The translations under genes were made by a program, and so were the position numbers. Of a stretch of 64,000 bases of DNA, positions 37,201-45,231 are shown piece after piece. The DNA comes from Tamlana flava (GTDB lineage Bacteria > Bacteroidota > Bacteroidia > Flavobacteriales > Flavobacteriaceae). The stretch spans positions 186,001 through 250,000 of the forward strand of contig NZ_JBGGTX010000003.1 in assembly GCF_041287255.1 (NCBI RefSeq). The letters run 5' to 3'. Within the stretch, counting starts at the first letter, position 1; every line of letters begins with the position of its first letter. The notes under the pieces were generated by a model, which saw only the letters and a list, made by a program, of their open reading frames with translations, had not been told where the DNA came from and did no database searches.

Positions 37201-37666
37201 TACCTTCGGGAAGTGTCAGGGATGGGCTTTGGTTATCCGACTGCTCCACCAAATCATTAATCATGCCTTGCAAACCCATTTCTCGACCATCGTCAGGCGA
37301 ATAAATTCGGGAAATACCATAATCCATCAAATCCTTAATTTCAGATGGCAAAATAACACCGCCACCACCACCAAAAATTTTAATATGCCCTGCTCCTTTT
37401 TCCTGCAAAAGGTCGAACATATACTTAAAATATTCGTTATGCCCTCCTTGATAACTGGTCAAACAAATGGCATTAACATCTTCCTGTATAGCCGTATTTA
37501 CAACTTCCTCCACACTTCTGTCATGCCCTAAATGGATTACCTCAACGCCAGTAGCCTGAATAATGCGTCGCATAATGTTAATGGAGGCATCATGCCCATC
37601 AAAAAGTGAAGCCGCAGTAACTATTCGGATATGGTTTTTTGGTTTATAAGGCGAAGGTTGGTTCAT
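34202..37666 (-). CDS. icmF: Fused isobutyryl-/methylmalonyl-CoA mutase with GTPase chaperone (IcmF)
   Basis: A 1154-residue fusion. The order is: B12-binding domain (about 10-140) with DGHDAS, the DxHxx(G/S) lower-axial-ligand motif; MeaB-like GTPase (about 200-420) with Walker A GTGGAGKSS and NKFD; then the mutase TIM barrel (about 545-1154) with PYTAGLYPFKRMGEDPARMF and ISGYHIAEAGANP. IcmF isomerises isobutyryl-CoA and n-butyryl-CoA with adenosylcobalamin, the GTPase loading the cofactor. Length slightly exceeds usual IcmF (about 1090-1120) because REP-like DNA lies in frame in two linkers (36149-36175 and 37051-37232). Monocistronic; MNQPSPYKPKNHIRIVTAAS is a normal start. Confidence 0.93.
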   Translation of the reverse strand: MNQPSPYKPKNHIRIVTAASLFDGHDASINIMRRIIQATGVEVIHLGHDRSVEEVVNTAIQEDVNAICLTSYQGGHNEYFKYMFDLLQEKGAGHIKIFGGGGGVILPSEIKDLMDYGISRIYSPDDGREMGLQGMINDLVEQSDNQSPSLTLPEGKGIGESLRDKDVNTIARLISLAENRPEEFKDIFSSLSKDSFPSGSLGGALVLGITGTGGAGKSSLVDELVRRFLNDFPEKTVGIISVDPSKRKTGGALLGDRIRMNAINNPRVYMRSLATRQSNLALSKYVSEAIQVLKAAEFDFIILETSGIGQSDTEIIEHSNVSLYVMTPEFGAATQLEKIDMLDFADLVAINKFDKRGAQDALRDVKKQYMRNHNLWDVSQDDLPVFGTIASQFNDPGMNALYQAVISKLNEKTKSNIKSTSAISNEMSEKIYVIPPSRTRYLSEIAGNNRNYNKKVLEQVEVAQKLYGIYKTICSVGDVTSSAVEMSFLTKKGINQNEILNQVQNDSSKEFLSLLFKEFDRVKLNLDLRNWELILGWDEQVNMYKEPIYTFKVRDKEIKVETHTESLSHLQIPKVALPKYQAWGDVLRWCLQENVPGAFPYTAGLYPFKRMGEDPARMFAGEGGPERTNKRFHYVSSGLPAKRLSTAFDSVTLYGNDPGYRPDIYGKIGNAGVSICCLDDAKKLYSGFNLANELTSVSMTINGPAPMLLGFFMNAAIDQQCEIYIKEKGLEKEVESKISKLYKGKERPKYNGQLPEGNNGLGLMLLGVTGDQVLPKAVYAEIKKKTIAQVRGTVQADILKEDQAQNTCIFSTEFALRLMGDIQEYFIENNVRNFYSVSISGYHIAEAGANPITQLALTLSNGFTYVEYYLSRGMDINKFGPNLSFFFSNGIDPEYAVIGRVARKIWAKAMKHKYGANPRAQMLKYHIQTSGRSLHAQEIDFNDIRTTLQALYAIYDNCNSLHTNAYDEAITTPTEESVRRAMAIQLIINKELGLAKNENPIQGSFIIEELTDLVEEAVLLEFDRITERGGVLGAMETMYQRSKIQEESLYYETLKHSGKFPIIGVNTFLSSKGSPTILPAEVIRATEEEKQFQIQTLQNLHENNDTESVLNDLRETAIKNENTFEALMEVCKVCSLGQITQALFEVGGQYRRNM
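36149..36175. repeat. REP-like palindrome inside icmF
   Basis: TTCTGAA-CTTGA-TTCAGAA, a 7-base stem with a 5-base loop, flanked by GTCA and TCTCAT. The wording resembles a repeat common between flavobacterial genes. Translated on the gene strand it gives ILNQVQND in the linker between the GTPase and mutase domains. Confidence 0.55.
37051..37232. repeat. Pair of inverted REP-like arms in the icmF linker
   Basis: The plus-strand arm at 37051-37084 begins CCAAAGCCCCTCCC and ends in CCCGATGGGAAGG. The reverse complement of 37197-37232 begins CCAAAGCCCATCCC and ends in CCCGAAGGTAAGGG. They are similar inverted copies of about 35 bases flanking about 110 bases of ordinary IcmF linker. In the protein they code SPSLTLPEGKGIGESL and SFPSGSLGGA, on either side of VNTIARLISLAENRPEEF. 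Confidence 0.6.
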
Positions 37667-37812
37667 TCTTAAAAAAAATTGATTTTCTCTTATGCAATTT
37701 AATAAATATTCAAAAAAATAAGGCGTTTACGTGAAATTATCTAAAATCTTTCCTCCAATTCCATGGTAAATTATTTTTATGCTATTTTTAGCCTCTAAAT
37801 ATGAGGAGTTTC

Positions 37813-38667
37813 ATGAATAAAATCACCATTTTAATACATTGTAAAGACCGACCAAACATCATTGCTTCCGTTACTAATTTTATCGCCCATAATGGTGGCA
37901 ATATTGTTTATATAGATCAGCATGTAGACCGAGAGCAAAATATCTTCTTTATGAGGTTGGAAAGCGAATTTGGATCAAATTCTTTTGATACGGTTGAATT
38001 TAAATCTGCTTTCAAAAATGATATAGCTGAAAAGTTTAAAATGAAATGGCGTATTTATTCGTCTGAAAAAAAGCCAAAAATGGCTCTATTTATTTCAAAA
38101 TACGACCATTGCCTTTACGATTTATTAGGGCGTTATAATTCGGGCGAACTTAATTTAGAAATCCCTTTTATAATTAGCAACCATATGGATTTGAAGCCAA
38201 TTGCCGATAGCTTCAAAATTCCTTTTTACCATATTCCCGTGACCAAGGACACCAAGGAAAAAGCTGAAAACTCCCAATTAGAACTTTTGGACAAATACAA
38301 TATCGACTTTATCGTGCTTGCAAGATATATGCAAATCGTTTCTGAAAAGTTAATTAGTAAATACCCCAATAAAATCATCAATATTCACCATTCCTTTTTA
38401 CCTGCCTTTGTTGGCGCCAAGCCTTACCACTCTGCCTATAAACGAGGTGTTAAGATTATAGGTGCGACCAGCCATTACGTAACCGAAGAATTGGATGCAG
38501 GCCCTATTATTGAGCAAGATGTTACGCGTGTTACACATGCGCATTCCATTTCAGATTTAATTACCAAGGGGCGCGATTTAGAGAAAATAGTACTGGCAAA
38601 TGCCGTTAAACTGCATGCTAACAGAAAAGTTATGGTATACAATAACAAGACGGTTATTTTTTCATAA
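37813..38667 (+). CDS. purU: Formyltetrahydrofolate deformylase PurU
   Basis: A 284-residue enzyme that hydrolyses 10-formyl-THF to THF and formate, balancing one-carbon pools for purine synthesis. The N-terminal ACT domain (1-80) begins ITILIHCKDRPNIIASVTNFI. The C-terminal formyltransferase-like domain has NIHHSFLPAFVGAKPYHSA and the hydrolase-type GATSHYVTEELDAGPII. ATG 37813 is chosen over 37801, since GGAG sits 8 bases upstream. Monocistronic. Confidence 0.92.
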   Translation: MNKITILIHCKDRPNIIASVTNFIAHNGGNIVYIDQHVDREQNIFFMRLESEFGSNSFDTVEFKSAFKNDIAEKFKMKWRIYSSEKKPKMALFISKYDHCLYDLLGRYNSGELNLEIPFIISNHMDLKPIADSFKIPFYHIPVTKDTKEKAENSQLELLDKYNIDFIVLARYMQIVSEKLISKYPNKIINIHHSFLPAFVGAKPYHSAYKRGVKIIGATSHYVTEELDAGPIIEQDVTRVTHAHSISDLITKGRDLEKIVLANAVKLHANRKVMVYNNKTVIFS

Positions 38668-38705
38668 AATTCTGCCTATTTTTACACAAATAAAAGCCCA
38701 AAATC

Positions 38706-39410
38706 ATGATCCGTAAATTCTTAGCCGTATTTTTTATACTCAACCTAACTGCCTGTGCGGAACTTCAGCAAGTTGTTAATCAATTGCCTCAGGGAGAAAC
38801 TATTGGAAACGACCAAATAGCATCTGGTTTGCGTCAAGCTTTAGATTTTGGCATTGACAAACAAGTTACCAAACTCACACAGCAGGATGGGTTTTACAAA
38901 AATGAATTGGTAAAAATCCTTCTTCCCGAGGAACTTCAAAAAGTTGACAAAGGACTAAGAGACATTGGTTTAAGCAATTTAGCTGACGAAGGACTAAAAT
39001 TACTGAATAGAGCAGCTGAAGATGCCGTTAAGGAAGCCACCCCTATTTTTGTTGATGCCGTAAAGGGCATAACCTTTGCAGATGCAAAAAACATTCTTTT
39101 AGGAAACGATGATGCTGCAACACAATACTTAACTTCCAAAACCCAAACGGCATTGTACAACAAGTTTAACCCTGTGATTAAAAACTCATTTAGTAAGGTT
39201 GGTGCGGACGAAATTTGGAACAACCTAATTAATAAATACAACAGCATCCCATTTACAAATGATGTAAATCCAGACCTGACAGACTATGTTACAGGTGAAG
39301 CATTAAAAGGTGTTTATACCATGATTGCCGTTGAAGAAAAGGAAATACGGACAAAGCTATCTTCGCGAACCACAGATTTGCTTAGGAAAGTTTTTGCTCT
39401 TCAAGATTAA
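38706..39410 (+). CDS. DUF4197 family lipoprotein
   Basis: A 234-residue protein with lipoprotein signal MIRKFLAVFFILNLTAC. DUF4197 features follow: ASGLRQALDFGIDKQVTKL, GFYKNELVKILLPEELQKV, and TDYVTGEALKGVYTMIAVEEKEIR near the end. An all-helical periplasmic domain of unknown function. Ends at a good terminator. Confidence 0.9.
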   Translation: MIRKFLAVFFILNLTACAELQQVVNQLPQGETIGNDQIASGLRQALDFGIDKQVTKLTQQDGFYKNELVKILLPEELQKVDKGLRDIGLSNLADEGLKLLNRAAEDAVKEATPIFVDAVKGITFADAKNILLGNDDAATQYLTSKTQTALYNKFNPVIKNSFSKVGADEIWNNLINKYNSIPFTNDVNPDLTDYVTGEALKGVYTMIAVEEKEIRTKLSSRTTDLLRKVFALQD

Positions 39411-39430
39411 ATTCTGAAAAAATCAATTTG

Positions 39431-39462
39431 AAAAAATCGAATAGAAATTATTCGGTTTTTTT
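39431..39462 (+). terminator. Terminator after the DUF4197 gene
   Basis: AATCGAATA pairs with TATTCGGTT (one wobble) around GAAAT, followed by TTTTTT. Confidence 0.65.
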
Positions 39463-39534
39463 ATTCATCTCATCAATAGCTATTGCAATGTCATTTTCAT
39501 TTTCAATAGTTTTCCCGTCAACAGCAACCCTCAT
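39448..39534 (-). CDS. Short reverse-strand ORF or gene remnant
   Basis: ATG to TAA codes 28 residues (VAVDGKTIENENDIAIAIDE and a short basic tail). The frame stays open upstream with gene-like sequence (FFFLKINGWIAYFSSKKPS) but without ATG, GTG or TTG before a stop. This may be the tail of a decayed gene, or a small gene with an unusual start. Its end overlaps the DUF4197 terminator. Confidence 0.3.
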   Translation of the reverse strand: MRVAVDGKTIENENDIAIAIDEMNKKTE

Positions 39535-39623
39535 ACTTGGTTTTTTTGAAGAAAAATAAGCTATCCAACCATTTATTTTTAAGAAAAAAAATGTATCTTT
39601 AAATACTTGCTATTCAACCACTA

Positions 39624-39821
39624 ATGAAAAGATTGGACCAAATAAAATCTCATCAGGCCAAATTGTACGCGCAGTACCGGTCGTTGGTTGAACAGGCTTA
39701 TAATTTTAGGCAAACAGATTCAGCCTTAAGTGACATTTCTGAATATAAGGCCATAAAATTGCTCAACAAGCTAAACAGGTTAAAATATCTGTACAGAGAC
39801 CAGCAGGAGCCCGTAATTTAA
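39624..39821 (+). CDS. Small hypothetical protein, 65 residues
   Basis: A helical, charged protein (MKRLDQIKSHQAKLYAQYRS, then SDISEYKAIKLLNKLNRLKYL), without membrane segments or cysteines. I recall similar short proteins in flavobacteria but no function. A hairpin terminator follows. Confidence 0.65.
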   Translation: MKRLDQIKSHQAKLYAQYRSLVEQAYNFRQTDSALSDISEYKAIKLLNKLNRLKYLYRDQQEPVI

Positions 39822-39849
39822 TTTTTCACAATTACTTAACATTGCAATA

Positions 39850-39879
39850 ACGTCTAAACCAAGAGTTTAAACGTATTTT
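39850..39879 (+). terminator. Putative terminator after the 65-residue gene
   Basis: ACGTCTAAAC pairs with GTTTAAACGT (one mismatch) around CAAGA, followed by ATTTTATTTAT. Confidence 0.5.
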
Positions 39880-39900
39880 ATTTATATAAAAAAGAACGTT

Positions 39901-40056
39901 ATGAATACACATTTTTGCAAAGTGGGCAGAATTAAGCCCAATCACAACAAGTTGACTAGTTTAAGAGATTTTGAAAAAAGAATTGCAAACTTTGTAGACG
40001 ATACTACAAAAGTTGATTATTCAAAAGATTTGCACGGAAGGCTTAAAATTGTTTAG
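39901..40056 (+). CDS. Small hypothetical protein, 51 residues
   Basis: ATG to TAG codes a basic peptide (MNTHFCKVGRIKPNHNKLTS, RDFEKRIANFVDDTTKVDYS). No signal peptide or membrane segment. Composition and codon use look coding, but no family is recognised. It sits between the 65-residue gene and the end of pyrF on the opposite strand. Confidence 0.45.
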   Translation: MNTHFCKVGRIKPNHNKLTSLRDFEKRIANFVDDTTKVDYSKDLHGRLKIV

Positions 40057-40144
40057 GTGTGAACAAATCATTGATTACATCACATTCGAAAAAAACACAA
40101 ATAAAATCTAAATCTTCATTTGGACAAATGGGTTGTGCCCTATT

Positions 40145-40960
40145 TTAACACGCCAACTCTAAAGCCATTTCTTTTTGAAGTTCTTCAGCTTTTTTTGCTG
40201 CTGCCTCAGCGAAATCCAAACCATCGGATGCGTAAATTATACCTCTCGATGAGTTTATAAGTAACCCAATATTGCTACTCATTCCATATTTGCAAACATC
40301 ATGTAAATTACCACCTTGGGCACCGACACCCGGCACCAATAGAAAACTTTCAGGAATAATTCTCCGAATTTCAGCCAAGTATTCTGCTTTTGTTGCTCCC
40401 ACAACATACATCAAATTTTCGGCATTTTTCCATGATTTTGACGTTTCCAAAACATGCTTGTAAAGTTCTTTTCCCTCTATTGTTTTAGTCTGAAAATCAA
40501 AAGCCCCTTGATTGGATGTCAAGGCCAAAAGTATGGTATGCTTGTTTTTGAAATCTAAAAATGGTTCCACTGAATCCTTGCCCATATAAGGTGCCACGGT
40601 AACTGAATCGAAAGCCAAATCTTCAAAAAAAGCTTTGGCGTACATACTGCTTGTATTACCAATATCACCTCTTTTAGCATCTGCTATAGTAAATATTTCG
40701 GGATGATTTTCGTTTAAATAATTAATGGTTTTTTCAAGTGACTTCCAGCCTTTTAAACCATAAGCTTCATAAAATGCGGTATTGGGCTTATAAGCTACGC
40801 ACAGATGATGCGTGGTATCAATAATGGCTTTGTTGAACGCAAAAATGGGGTCTTCTTCTTTTAAAAGATGCTTTGGGATTTTGGTCAAATCTACATCCAA
40901 TCCGATACAAAGAAAAGATTTCTTTTTTTTGATTTGATCAATTAATTGGCTTTTGGTCAT
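40145..40960 (-). CDS. pyrF: Orotidine-5'-phosphate decarboxylase, type 2
   Basis: A 271-residue enzyme that makes UMP from OMP in pyrimidine synthesis. CIGLDVDLTKIP opens the barrel; TIADAKRGDIGNTS holds the catalytic Lys-Asp network (DxKxxD form); LVPGVGAQGG is the phosphate-binding loop. Length and motifs fit the longer type 2 group. It starts 9 bases after the prfA stop, so prfA-pyrF form an operon. Confidence 0.95.
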   Translation of the reverse strand: MTKSQLIDQIKKKKSFLCIGLDVDLTKIPKHLLKEEDPIFAFNKAIIDTTHHLCVAYKPNTAFYEAYGLKGWKSLEKTINYLNENHPEIFTIADAKRGDIGNTSSMYAKAFFEDLAFDSVTVAPYMGKDSVEPFLDFKNKHTILLALTSNQGAFDFQTKTIEGKELYKHVLETSKSWKNAENLMYVVGATKAEYLAEIRRIIPESFLLVPGVGAQGGNLHDVCKYGMSSNIGLLINSSRGIIYASDGLDFAEAAAKKAEELQKEMALELAC

Positions 40961-40969
40961 TTATAAAGA

Positions 40970-42046
40970 TTAAATCAAATCACCGTCAGCCTTCAACTTC
41001 TCAGTATTTTCAGCTAGTTGCAATTCGTCAATTATTTTTTGGATATCACCGTTTACAATGTTTTGCAAATCATAAAGCGTTAGACCAATTCTATGATCAG
41101 TGACCCTTCCTTGCGGATAATTGTAGGTTCTAATTTTTGCACTTCTATCACCCGTAGACACCATGCTTTTACGCTTTGCTGAATCTGCTGCTTCCTTTTT
41201 TGCCAACTCCATTTCATATAATCGAGATCGCAATACCTTTAACGCTTTTTCAAGATTTTTGTGCGACGATTTTTGGTCTTGGCAGCTTACAATCATTCCT
41301 GTTGGTTCATGGTGCAGCTTAATGGCCGAATAGGTTGTATTTACCGACTGCCCTCCTGGACCTGTAGAAGTTGTTCTTTCAATCCTAACTTCACTCATGT
41401 CCAGTTCCACATCAAATTCTTCGGCTTCTGGAAGCACAATTACCGATGCGGCACTAGTATGCACACGGCCTTGTGTTTCTGTTTGTGGCACACGTTGTAC
41501 ACGATGCACACCCGCTTCAAATTTCAGGGTTCCATAAACATCTTCACCGGAGACTTCAAAAATAATTTCCTTAAAACCGCCTGATGTACCTTCATTAAAG
41601 TCCATTAATTCCACTTTCCAACCTCTACCTTCACAATATTTGGTGTACATTCTATATAAATCACCCGCAAAAATACTGGCTTCATCACCACCGGTTCCAG
41701 CTCGTACTTCTACAACCGCATTTTTGGAATCTTCAGGATCTTTGGGAATCAAAAGAAAACGGATTTCCTCTTCTAACAACGGAATTTTTTCTTTGACTTC
41801 CTCATACTGCATTTTAGCCATTTCAACCATTTCCCCATCACTGCCTTCTTCAATAATTTCCTCCGCCTCAGCCAAATTATTGCTAAGCTCAATATATTGG
41901 TCACGCTTGTCCATCAACACGCGCAAGTCTTTGTATTCTTTATTTAATGCAATATATCGTTGCTGATCTGAAATAATAGCAGGCTGAATGATTAAATCGC
42001 TAACCTCATCAAACCGCTGTTTTACTATTTGTAATTTCTCTAACAT
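40970..42046 (-). CDS. prfA: Peptide chain release factor 1
   Basis: A 358-residue factor reading UAA and UAG and releasing the peptide from the ribosome. The catalytic GGQ lies in RTTSTGPGGQSVNTT (about residue 236). Domain 1 is the N-terminal helical hairpin; the segment HRVQRVPQTETQGRVHTSAA precedes the catalytic domain. Length is normal. Followed closely by pyrF; a TATTTTTG box lies upstream (42066-42073). Confidence 0.96.
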   Translation of the reverse strand: MLEKLQIVKQRFDEVSDLIIQPAIISDQQRYIALNKEYKDLRVLMDKRDQYIELSNNLAEAEEIIEEGSDGEMVEMAKMQYEEVKEKIPLLEEEIRFLLIPKDPEDSKNAVVEVRAGTGGDEASIFAGDLYRMYTKYCEGRGWKVELMDFNEGTSGGFKEIIFEVSGEDVYGTLKFEAGVHRVQRVPQTETQGRVHTSAASVIVLPEAEEFDVELDMSEVRIERTTSTGPGGQSVNTTYSAIKLHHEPTGMIVSCQDQKSSHKNLEKALKVLRSRLYEMELAKKEAADSAKRKSMVSTGDRSAKIRTYNYPQGRVTDHRIGLTLYDLQNIVNGDIQKIIDELQLAENTEKLKADGDLI

Positions 42047-42065
42047 CTGCCTTTTTATTGGGATT

Positions 42066-42073
42066 CAAAAATA
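42066..42073 (-). promoter_or_regulatory. Putative -7 box of prfA-pyrF
   Basis: Reverse strand TATTTTTG, 20 bases before the prfA ATG. Confidence 0.5.
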
Positions 42074-42164
42074 CGATAATTTATGAATTTTCAATGCTTG
42101 AATAAAGGGTTATAAAGCATTGATTAAAAATATTCTGGATTGCGCAACGTTATTATAATTAGCT

Positions 42165-42451
42165 ATGCAACAACTGTTTTACATATTCGGTTTTTAGAGG
42201 CCGCTTATCATTTGGTCGTTTGTACTTAATATGCTCTTATGTTTTTTAAACTTGAATGCCATCAATATTCTGTTTATAAAATTTCTTTGGCTGATTACGT
42301 TATGGCACTTATTGGATGAAACACCTGTAAAAAGAAATTTGAATTCCTTTCAAAATCAGAAATCCCGTCTTTAAAACTATTTGGCTTGATGTTTATTATA
42401 GATACTTGTTTAAGCTTACCTTTTGTTCTATTGCTTTTAGAGTTTGTATAA
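42165..42451 (+). pseudogene. Decayed small membrane-protein gene
   Basis: From ATG 42165 the frame reads MQQLFYIFGF, then TAG, then hydrophobic sequence (LIIWSFVLNMLLCFLNL, ILFIKFLWLITLWHLLDE). Near 42330 a shift of one base restores a good frame (KKFEFLSKSEIPSLKLFGLM, then a hydrophobic helix ending LLLLEFV and TAA 42449). At least one stop and one frameshift separate pieces that look like one membrane protein of about 95 residues. The family is not recognisable; CPBP-type proteases were considered on weak grounds. Confidence 0.4.
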
Positions 42452-42482
42452 AAAAGGGAAGCATGTAGCTTCCCTTTTTTAT
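42450..42482. terminator. Bidirectional terminator at the end of nrdJ
   Basis: AAAAAAGGGAAGC and GCTTCCCTTTTTT form 13 pairs around ATGTA, with U tracts in both directions. It lies 16 bases beyond the nrdJ stop. Confidence 0.85.
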
Positions 42483-42497
42483 TTTATGTTAGTATTT

Positions 42498-45053
42498 CTA
42501 ACCACATTTAGAAGACCCACAATCTTTACAGGTTAAACAACCTTCTTGATAAATTAAATTTTGGGATTTACAGTTATCACACTTCTGGCCTTTTGCTTGC
42601 GTGCCATCGGCCACATAACGTTTTAATGCCCGCACCACACCATTTTTCCAAGTGTTTATTGACTCGCTATCCAACTGCAAACTGTTAATCAAATCTACAA
42701 TTTTATCAATTGGCATACCATGTCGCAATGTACTGGAAATCAGCTTAGCATAATTCCAAAACTCCGGATTGAACTTATGTGAAAGCCCCTCTATCGTGGT
42801 TTTATAACCTCTTTTATTTTTATACTGAAAATCGTAACGTGAGATTCCGTCTTCGTTTCTGTTTTTAATGATCAACCCCGTATTTGCCCATCTCGGAATG
42901 AGGATACCATCCTCATCATCGGCAAGCCCTGTAAAAACTTCGTATGGTTTTCCATCAATTAACCCTATAAATGCAATCCATTTTTCCTTGTTGTTTTGAA
43001 AACGAACCACGTCGGCCTCCAAAACCTGTGGACGTTTAATCGGGAATGTAGTCAATTTATCATCACCAGCCTCTTCCTTTTTTTCATCATTAGAAATAAG
43101 CACGCCCGAACGGGACCCATCTCTATAAACCGTAACTCCTTTGCAGCCAACTTCCCAAGCTTTTAAGTACAAATCACCAACCAATTCTTCAGAAACATCG
43201 TTGGGCAAATTAATGGTTACGCTTATGGAATGATCCACCCATTTTTGAATAGCTCCTTGCATGCTTACTTTGCTCAACCAATCCACATCATTGGATGTGG
43301 CTTTGTAATATGGTGACTTTTTGATGAGTTTATCAATTTCCTCTTGCGAATAGTTGATTGAAGTATCTATATTATTCACCTCCATCCATTGTTTAAAACG
43401 ATGGTGGAACACAACATATTCCTCCCAAGAATCGCCAACTTCATCAACAAAATCTATTCGAACATCTTTGTCGTTTGGGTTTACCTTTCTTCTTCGTTTG
43501 TAGACAGGCATAAACACGGGTTCAATACCCGATGTGGTTTGTGTCATTAAACTAGTGGTGCCTGTTGGGGCAATAGTCAATAGTGCAATATTACGTCTGC
43601 CATATTCCAACATTTCATAGTACAACTTGCTATCGGCTTCTTTTAATCTAATGATAAACGGATTATTTTTTTCGCGCTCAGCTTCATAAATTGAAAATGA
43701 GCCCCGTTCCTTGGCCAAATGAACCGAAGAACGGTAGGCTTCAATGGCGATGGTTTTATGAACTTCCAACGAAAATTCATTTCCTTTTTTACTGCCATAT
43801 TGAATACCCAAAGCTGCCAACATATCGCCTTCTCCTGTAATACCAACACCTGTTCTGCGCCCTTCTTGGGCTTTTCTTTGGATATTGAGCCATAAATTTT
43901 TCTCAGTTGATTTAACCTCATCCAACTCAGGGTCTTCATCAATCTTTTTTAGGATTTTATCAATTTTTTCTAATTCCAAATCAATAATATCATCCATGAA
44001 ACGCTGTGCAGCAGCCACATGTTTTTTGAACAAATCAAAATTGAAAGAAGCCTTTTTTGCAAACGGGTTTTCTACATAGGAAAATAAATTAATGGCCAAC
44101 AACCTGCAGGAATCGTAAGGACATAAAGGAATCTCACCACATGGGTTTGTAGACACGGTTTTGTACCCCAAATTGGCATAGCAATCTGGAATAGATTCAT
44201 TTATAATAGTATCCCAAAATAAAATCCCAGGTTCGGCGGATTTCCATGCGTTGTGCACAATTTTTTTCCATAGTGCCGTAGCTTCAATAGATTTTGAAAC
44301 CTTCGGGTTATCACTAAAAATGGGATATTTTTGAACATACTTGCCGCCATTTTTAACGGCCTTCATAAATTCATCATCAATACGAACCGAAACATTTGCA
44401 CCAGTAACCTTCCCCTGTTCTAGCTTGGCATTAATAAAATCCTCTGAATCGGGATGATTTATGGAAACCGACAACATTAAAGCTCCACGACGCCCGTCTT
44501 GAGCCACCTCTCTGGTTGAATTGGAATAGCGCTCCATAAAAGGCACAATACCCGTTGACGTTAATGCTGAATTTTTAACCGGAGAACCTTTGGGGCGTAT
44601 ATGCGACAAATCATGTCCAACACCACCACGACGTTTCATAAGTTGTACTTGTTCTTGGTCAATTTTCATGATGCCACCATAAGAATCCGATTCACCAGAA
44701 TTACCAATAACAAAACAGTTTGAGAGCGATGCAATTTGAAAAGGATTGCCAATTCCAGCCATGGGGCTACCTTGTGGAACGATGTATTTGAAATCTTTAA
44801 TCAAATCAAAAATTTCATCCTCAGTAAACGGATTTGCATATTTAGTTTCTATTCGAGCAATTTCCTTTGCGATACGCCTATGCATATCGTTTGGGGTAAG
44901 TTCATAAATATTTCCGTGGGAATCTTTTAGGGCATATTTATTTAACCATACACGAGCGGCTAAATCGTCATTCTTAAAATATTTCAGGGTAGCTTCAAAA
45001 GCTTGTTCTTGAGTGAAGGTTTTGAGGGAAGTTTGGGCTAGTTCTGCATTCAT
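42498..45053 (-). CDS. nrdJ: Adenosylcobalamin-dependent (class II) ribonucleotide reductase
   Basis: An 851-residue enzyme that reduces ribonucleotides to deoxyribonucleotides with a B12-derived radical, working with or without oxygen. The active-site region VSTNPCGEIPLCPYDSCRL and the LTIAPTGTTSLM stretch are typical, and MKRRGGVGHDLS marks the specificity side. The C-terminus carries four Cys in CDNCKSQNL...CLTCKDCG and a final KCG, the redox-active, zinc-ribbon-like tail. No cobalamin riboswitch was recognised in the 178-base leader. Monocistronic. Confidence 0.94.
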   Translation of the reverse strand: MNAELAQTSLKTFTQEQAFEATLKYFKNDDLAARVWLNKYALKDSHGNIYELTPNDMHRRIAKEIARIETKYANPFTEDEIFDLIKDFKYIVPQGSPMAGIGNPFQIASLSNCFVIGNSGESDSYGGIMKIDQEQVQLMKRRGGVGHDLSHIRPKGSPVKNSALTSTGIVPFMERYSNSTREVAQDGRRGALMLSVSINHPDSEDFINAKLEQGKVTGANVSVRIDDEFMKAVKNGGKYVQKYPIFSDNPKVSKSIEATALWKKIVHNAWKSAEPGILFWDTIINESIPDCYANLGYKTVSTNPCGEIPLCPYDSCRLLAINLFSYVENPFAKKASFNFDLFKKHVAAAQRFMDDIIDLELEKIDKILKKIDEDPELDEVKSTEKNLWLNIQRKAQEGRRTGVGITGEGDMLAALGIQYGSKKGNEFSLEVHKTIAIEAYRSSVHLAKERGSFSIYEAEREKNNPFIIRLKEADSKLYYEMLEYGRRNIALLTIAPTGTTSLMTQTTSGIEPVFMPVYKRRRKVNPNDKDVRIDFVDEVGDSWEEYVVFHHRFKQWMEVNNIDTSINYSQEEIDKLIKKSPYYKATSNDVDWLSKVSMQGAIQKWVDHSISVTINLPNDVSEELVGDLYLKAWEVGCKGVTVYRDGSRSGVLISNDEKKEEAGDDKLTTFPIKRPQVLEADVVRFQNNKEKWIAFIGLIDGKPYEVFTGLADDEDGILIPRWANTGLIIKNRNEDGISRYDFQYKNKRGYKTTIEGLSHKFNPEFWNYAKLISSTLRHGMPIDKIVDLINSLQLDSESINTWKNGVVRALKRYVADGTQAKGQKCDNCKSQNLIYQEGCLTCKDCGSSKCG

Positions 45054-45231
45054 GAGTCAGTTAGTATATTTTTAGTTAATTATGGATATAAATAAACCAT
45101 AAATATACAATTTAAAATATGACAAAAATCATAAAGTTTGCAGCTTAAATAGTTTATATATTTGATTTACAGTTATTTAAAAATTTATCAACATCAAAAA
45201 GTTAACAAATTTTTCTAACAGAAGTAATCTT

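Noticed and set aside
45054..45231. Cobalamin riboswitch before nrdJ
   Set aside because: The leader is AT-rich and too short, with no B12-box-like word.
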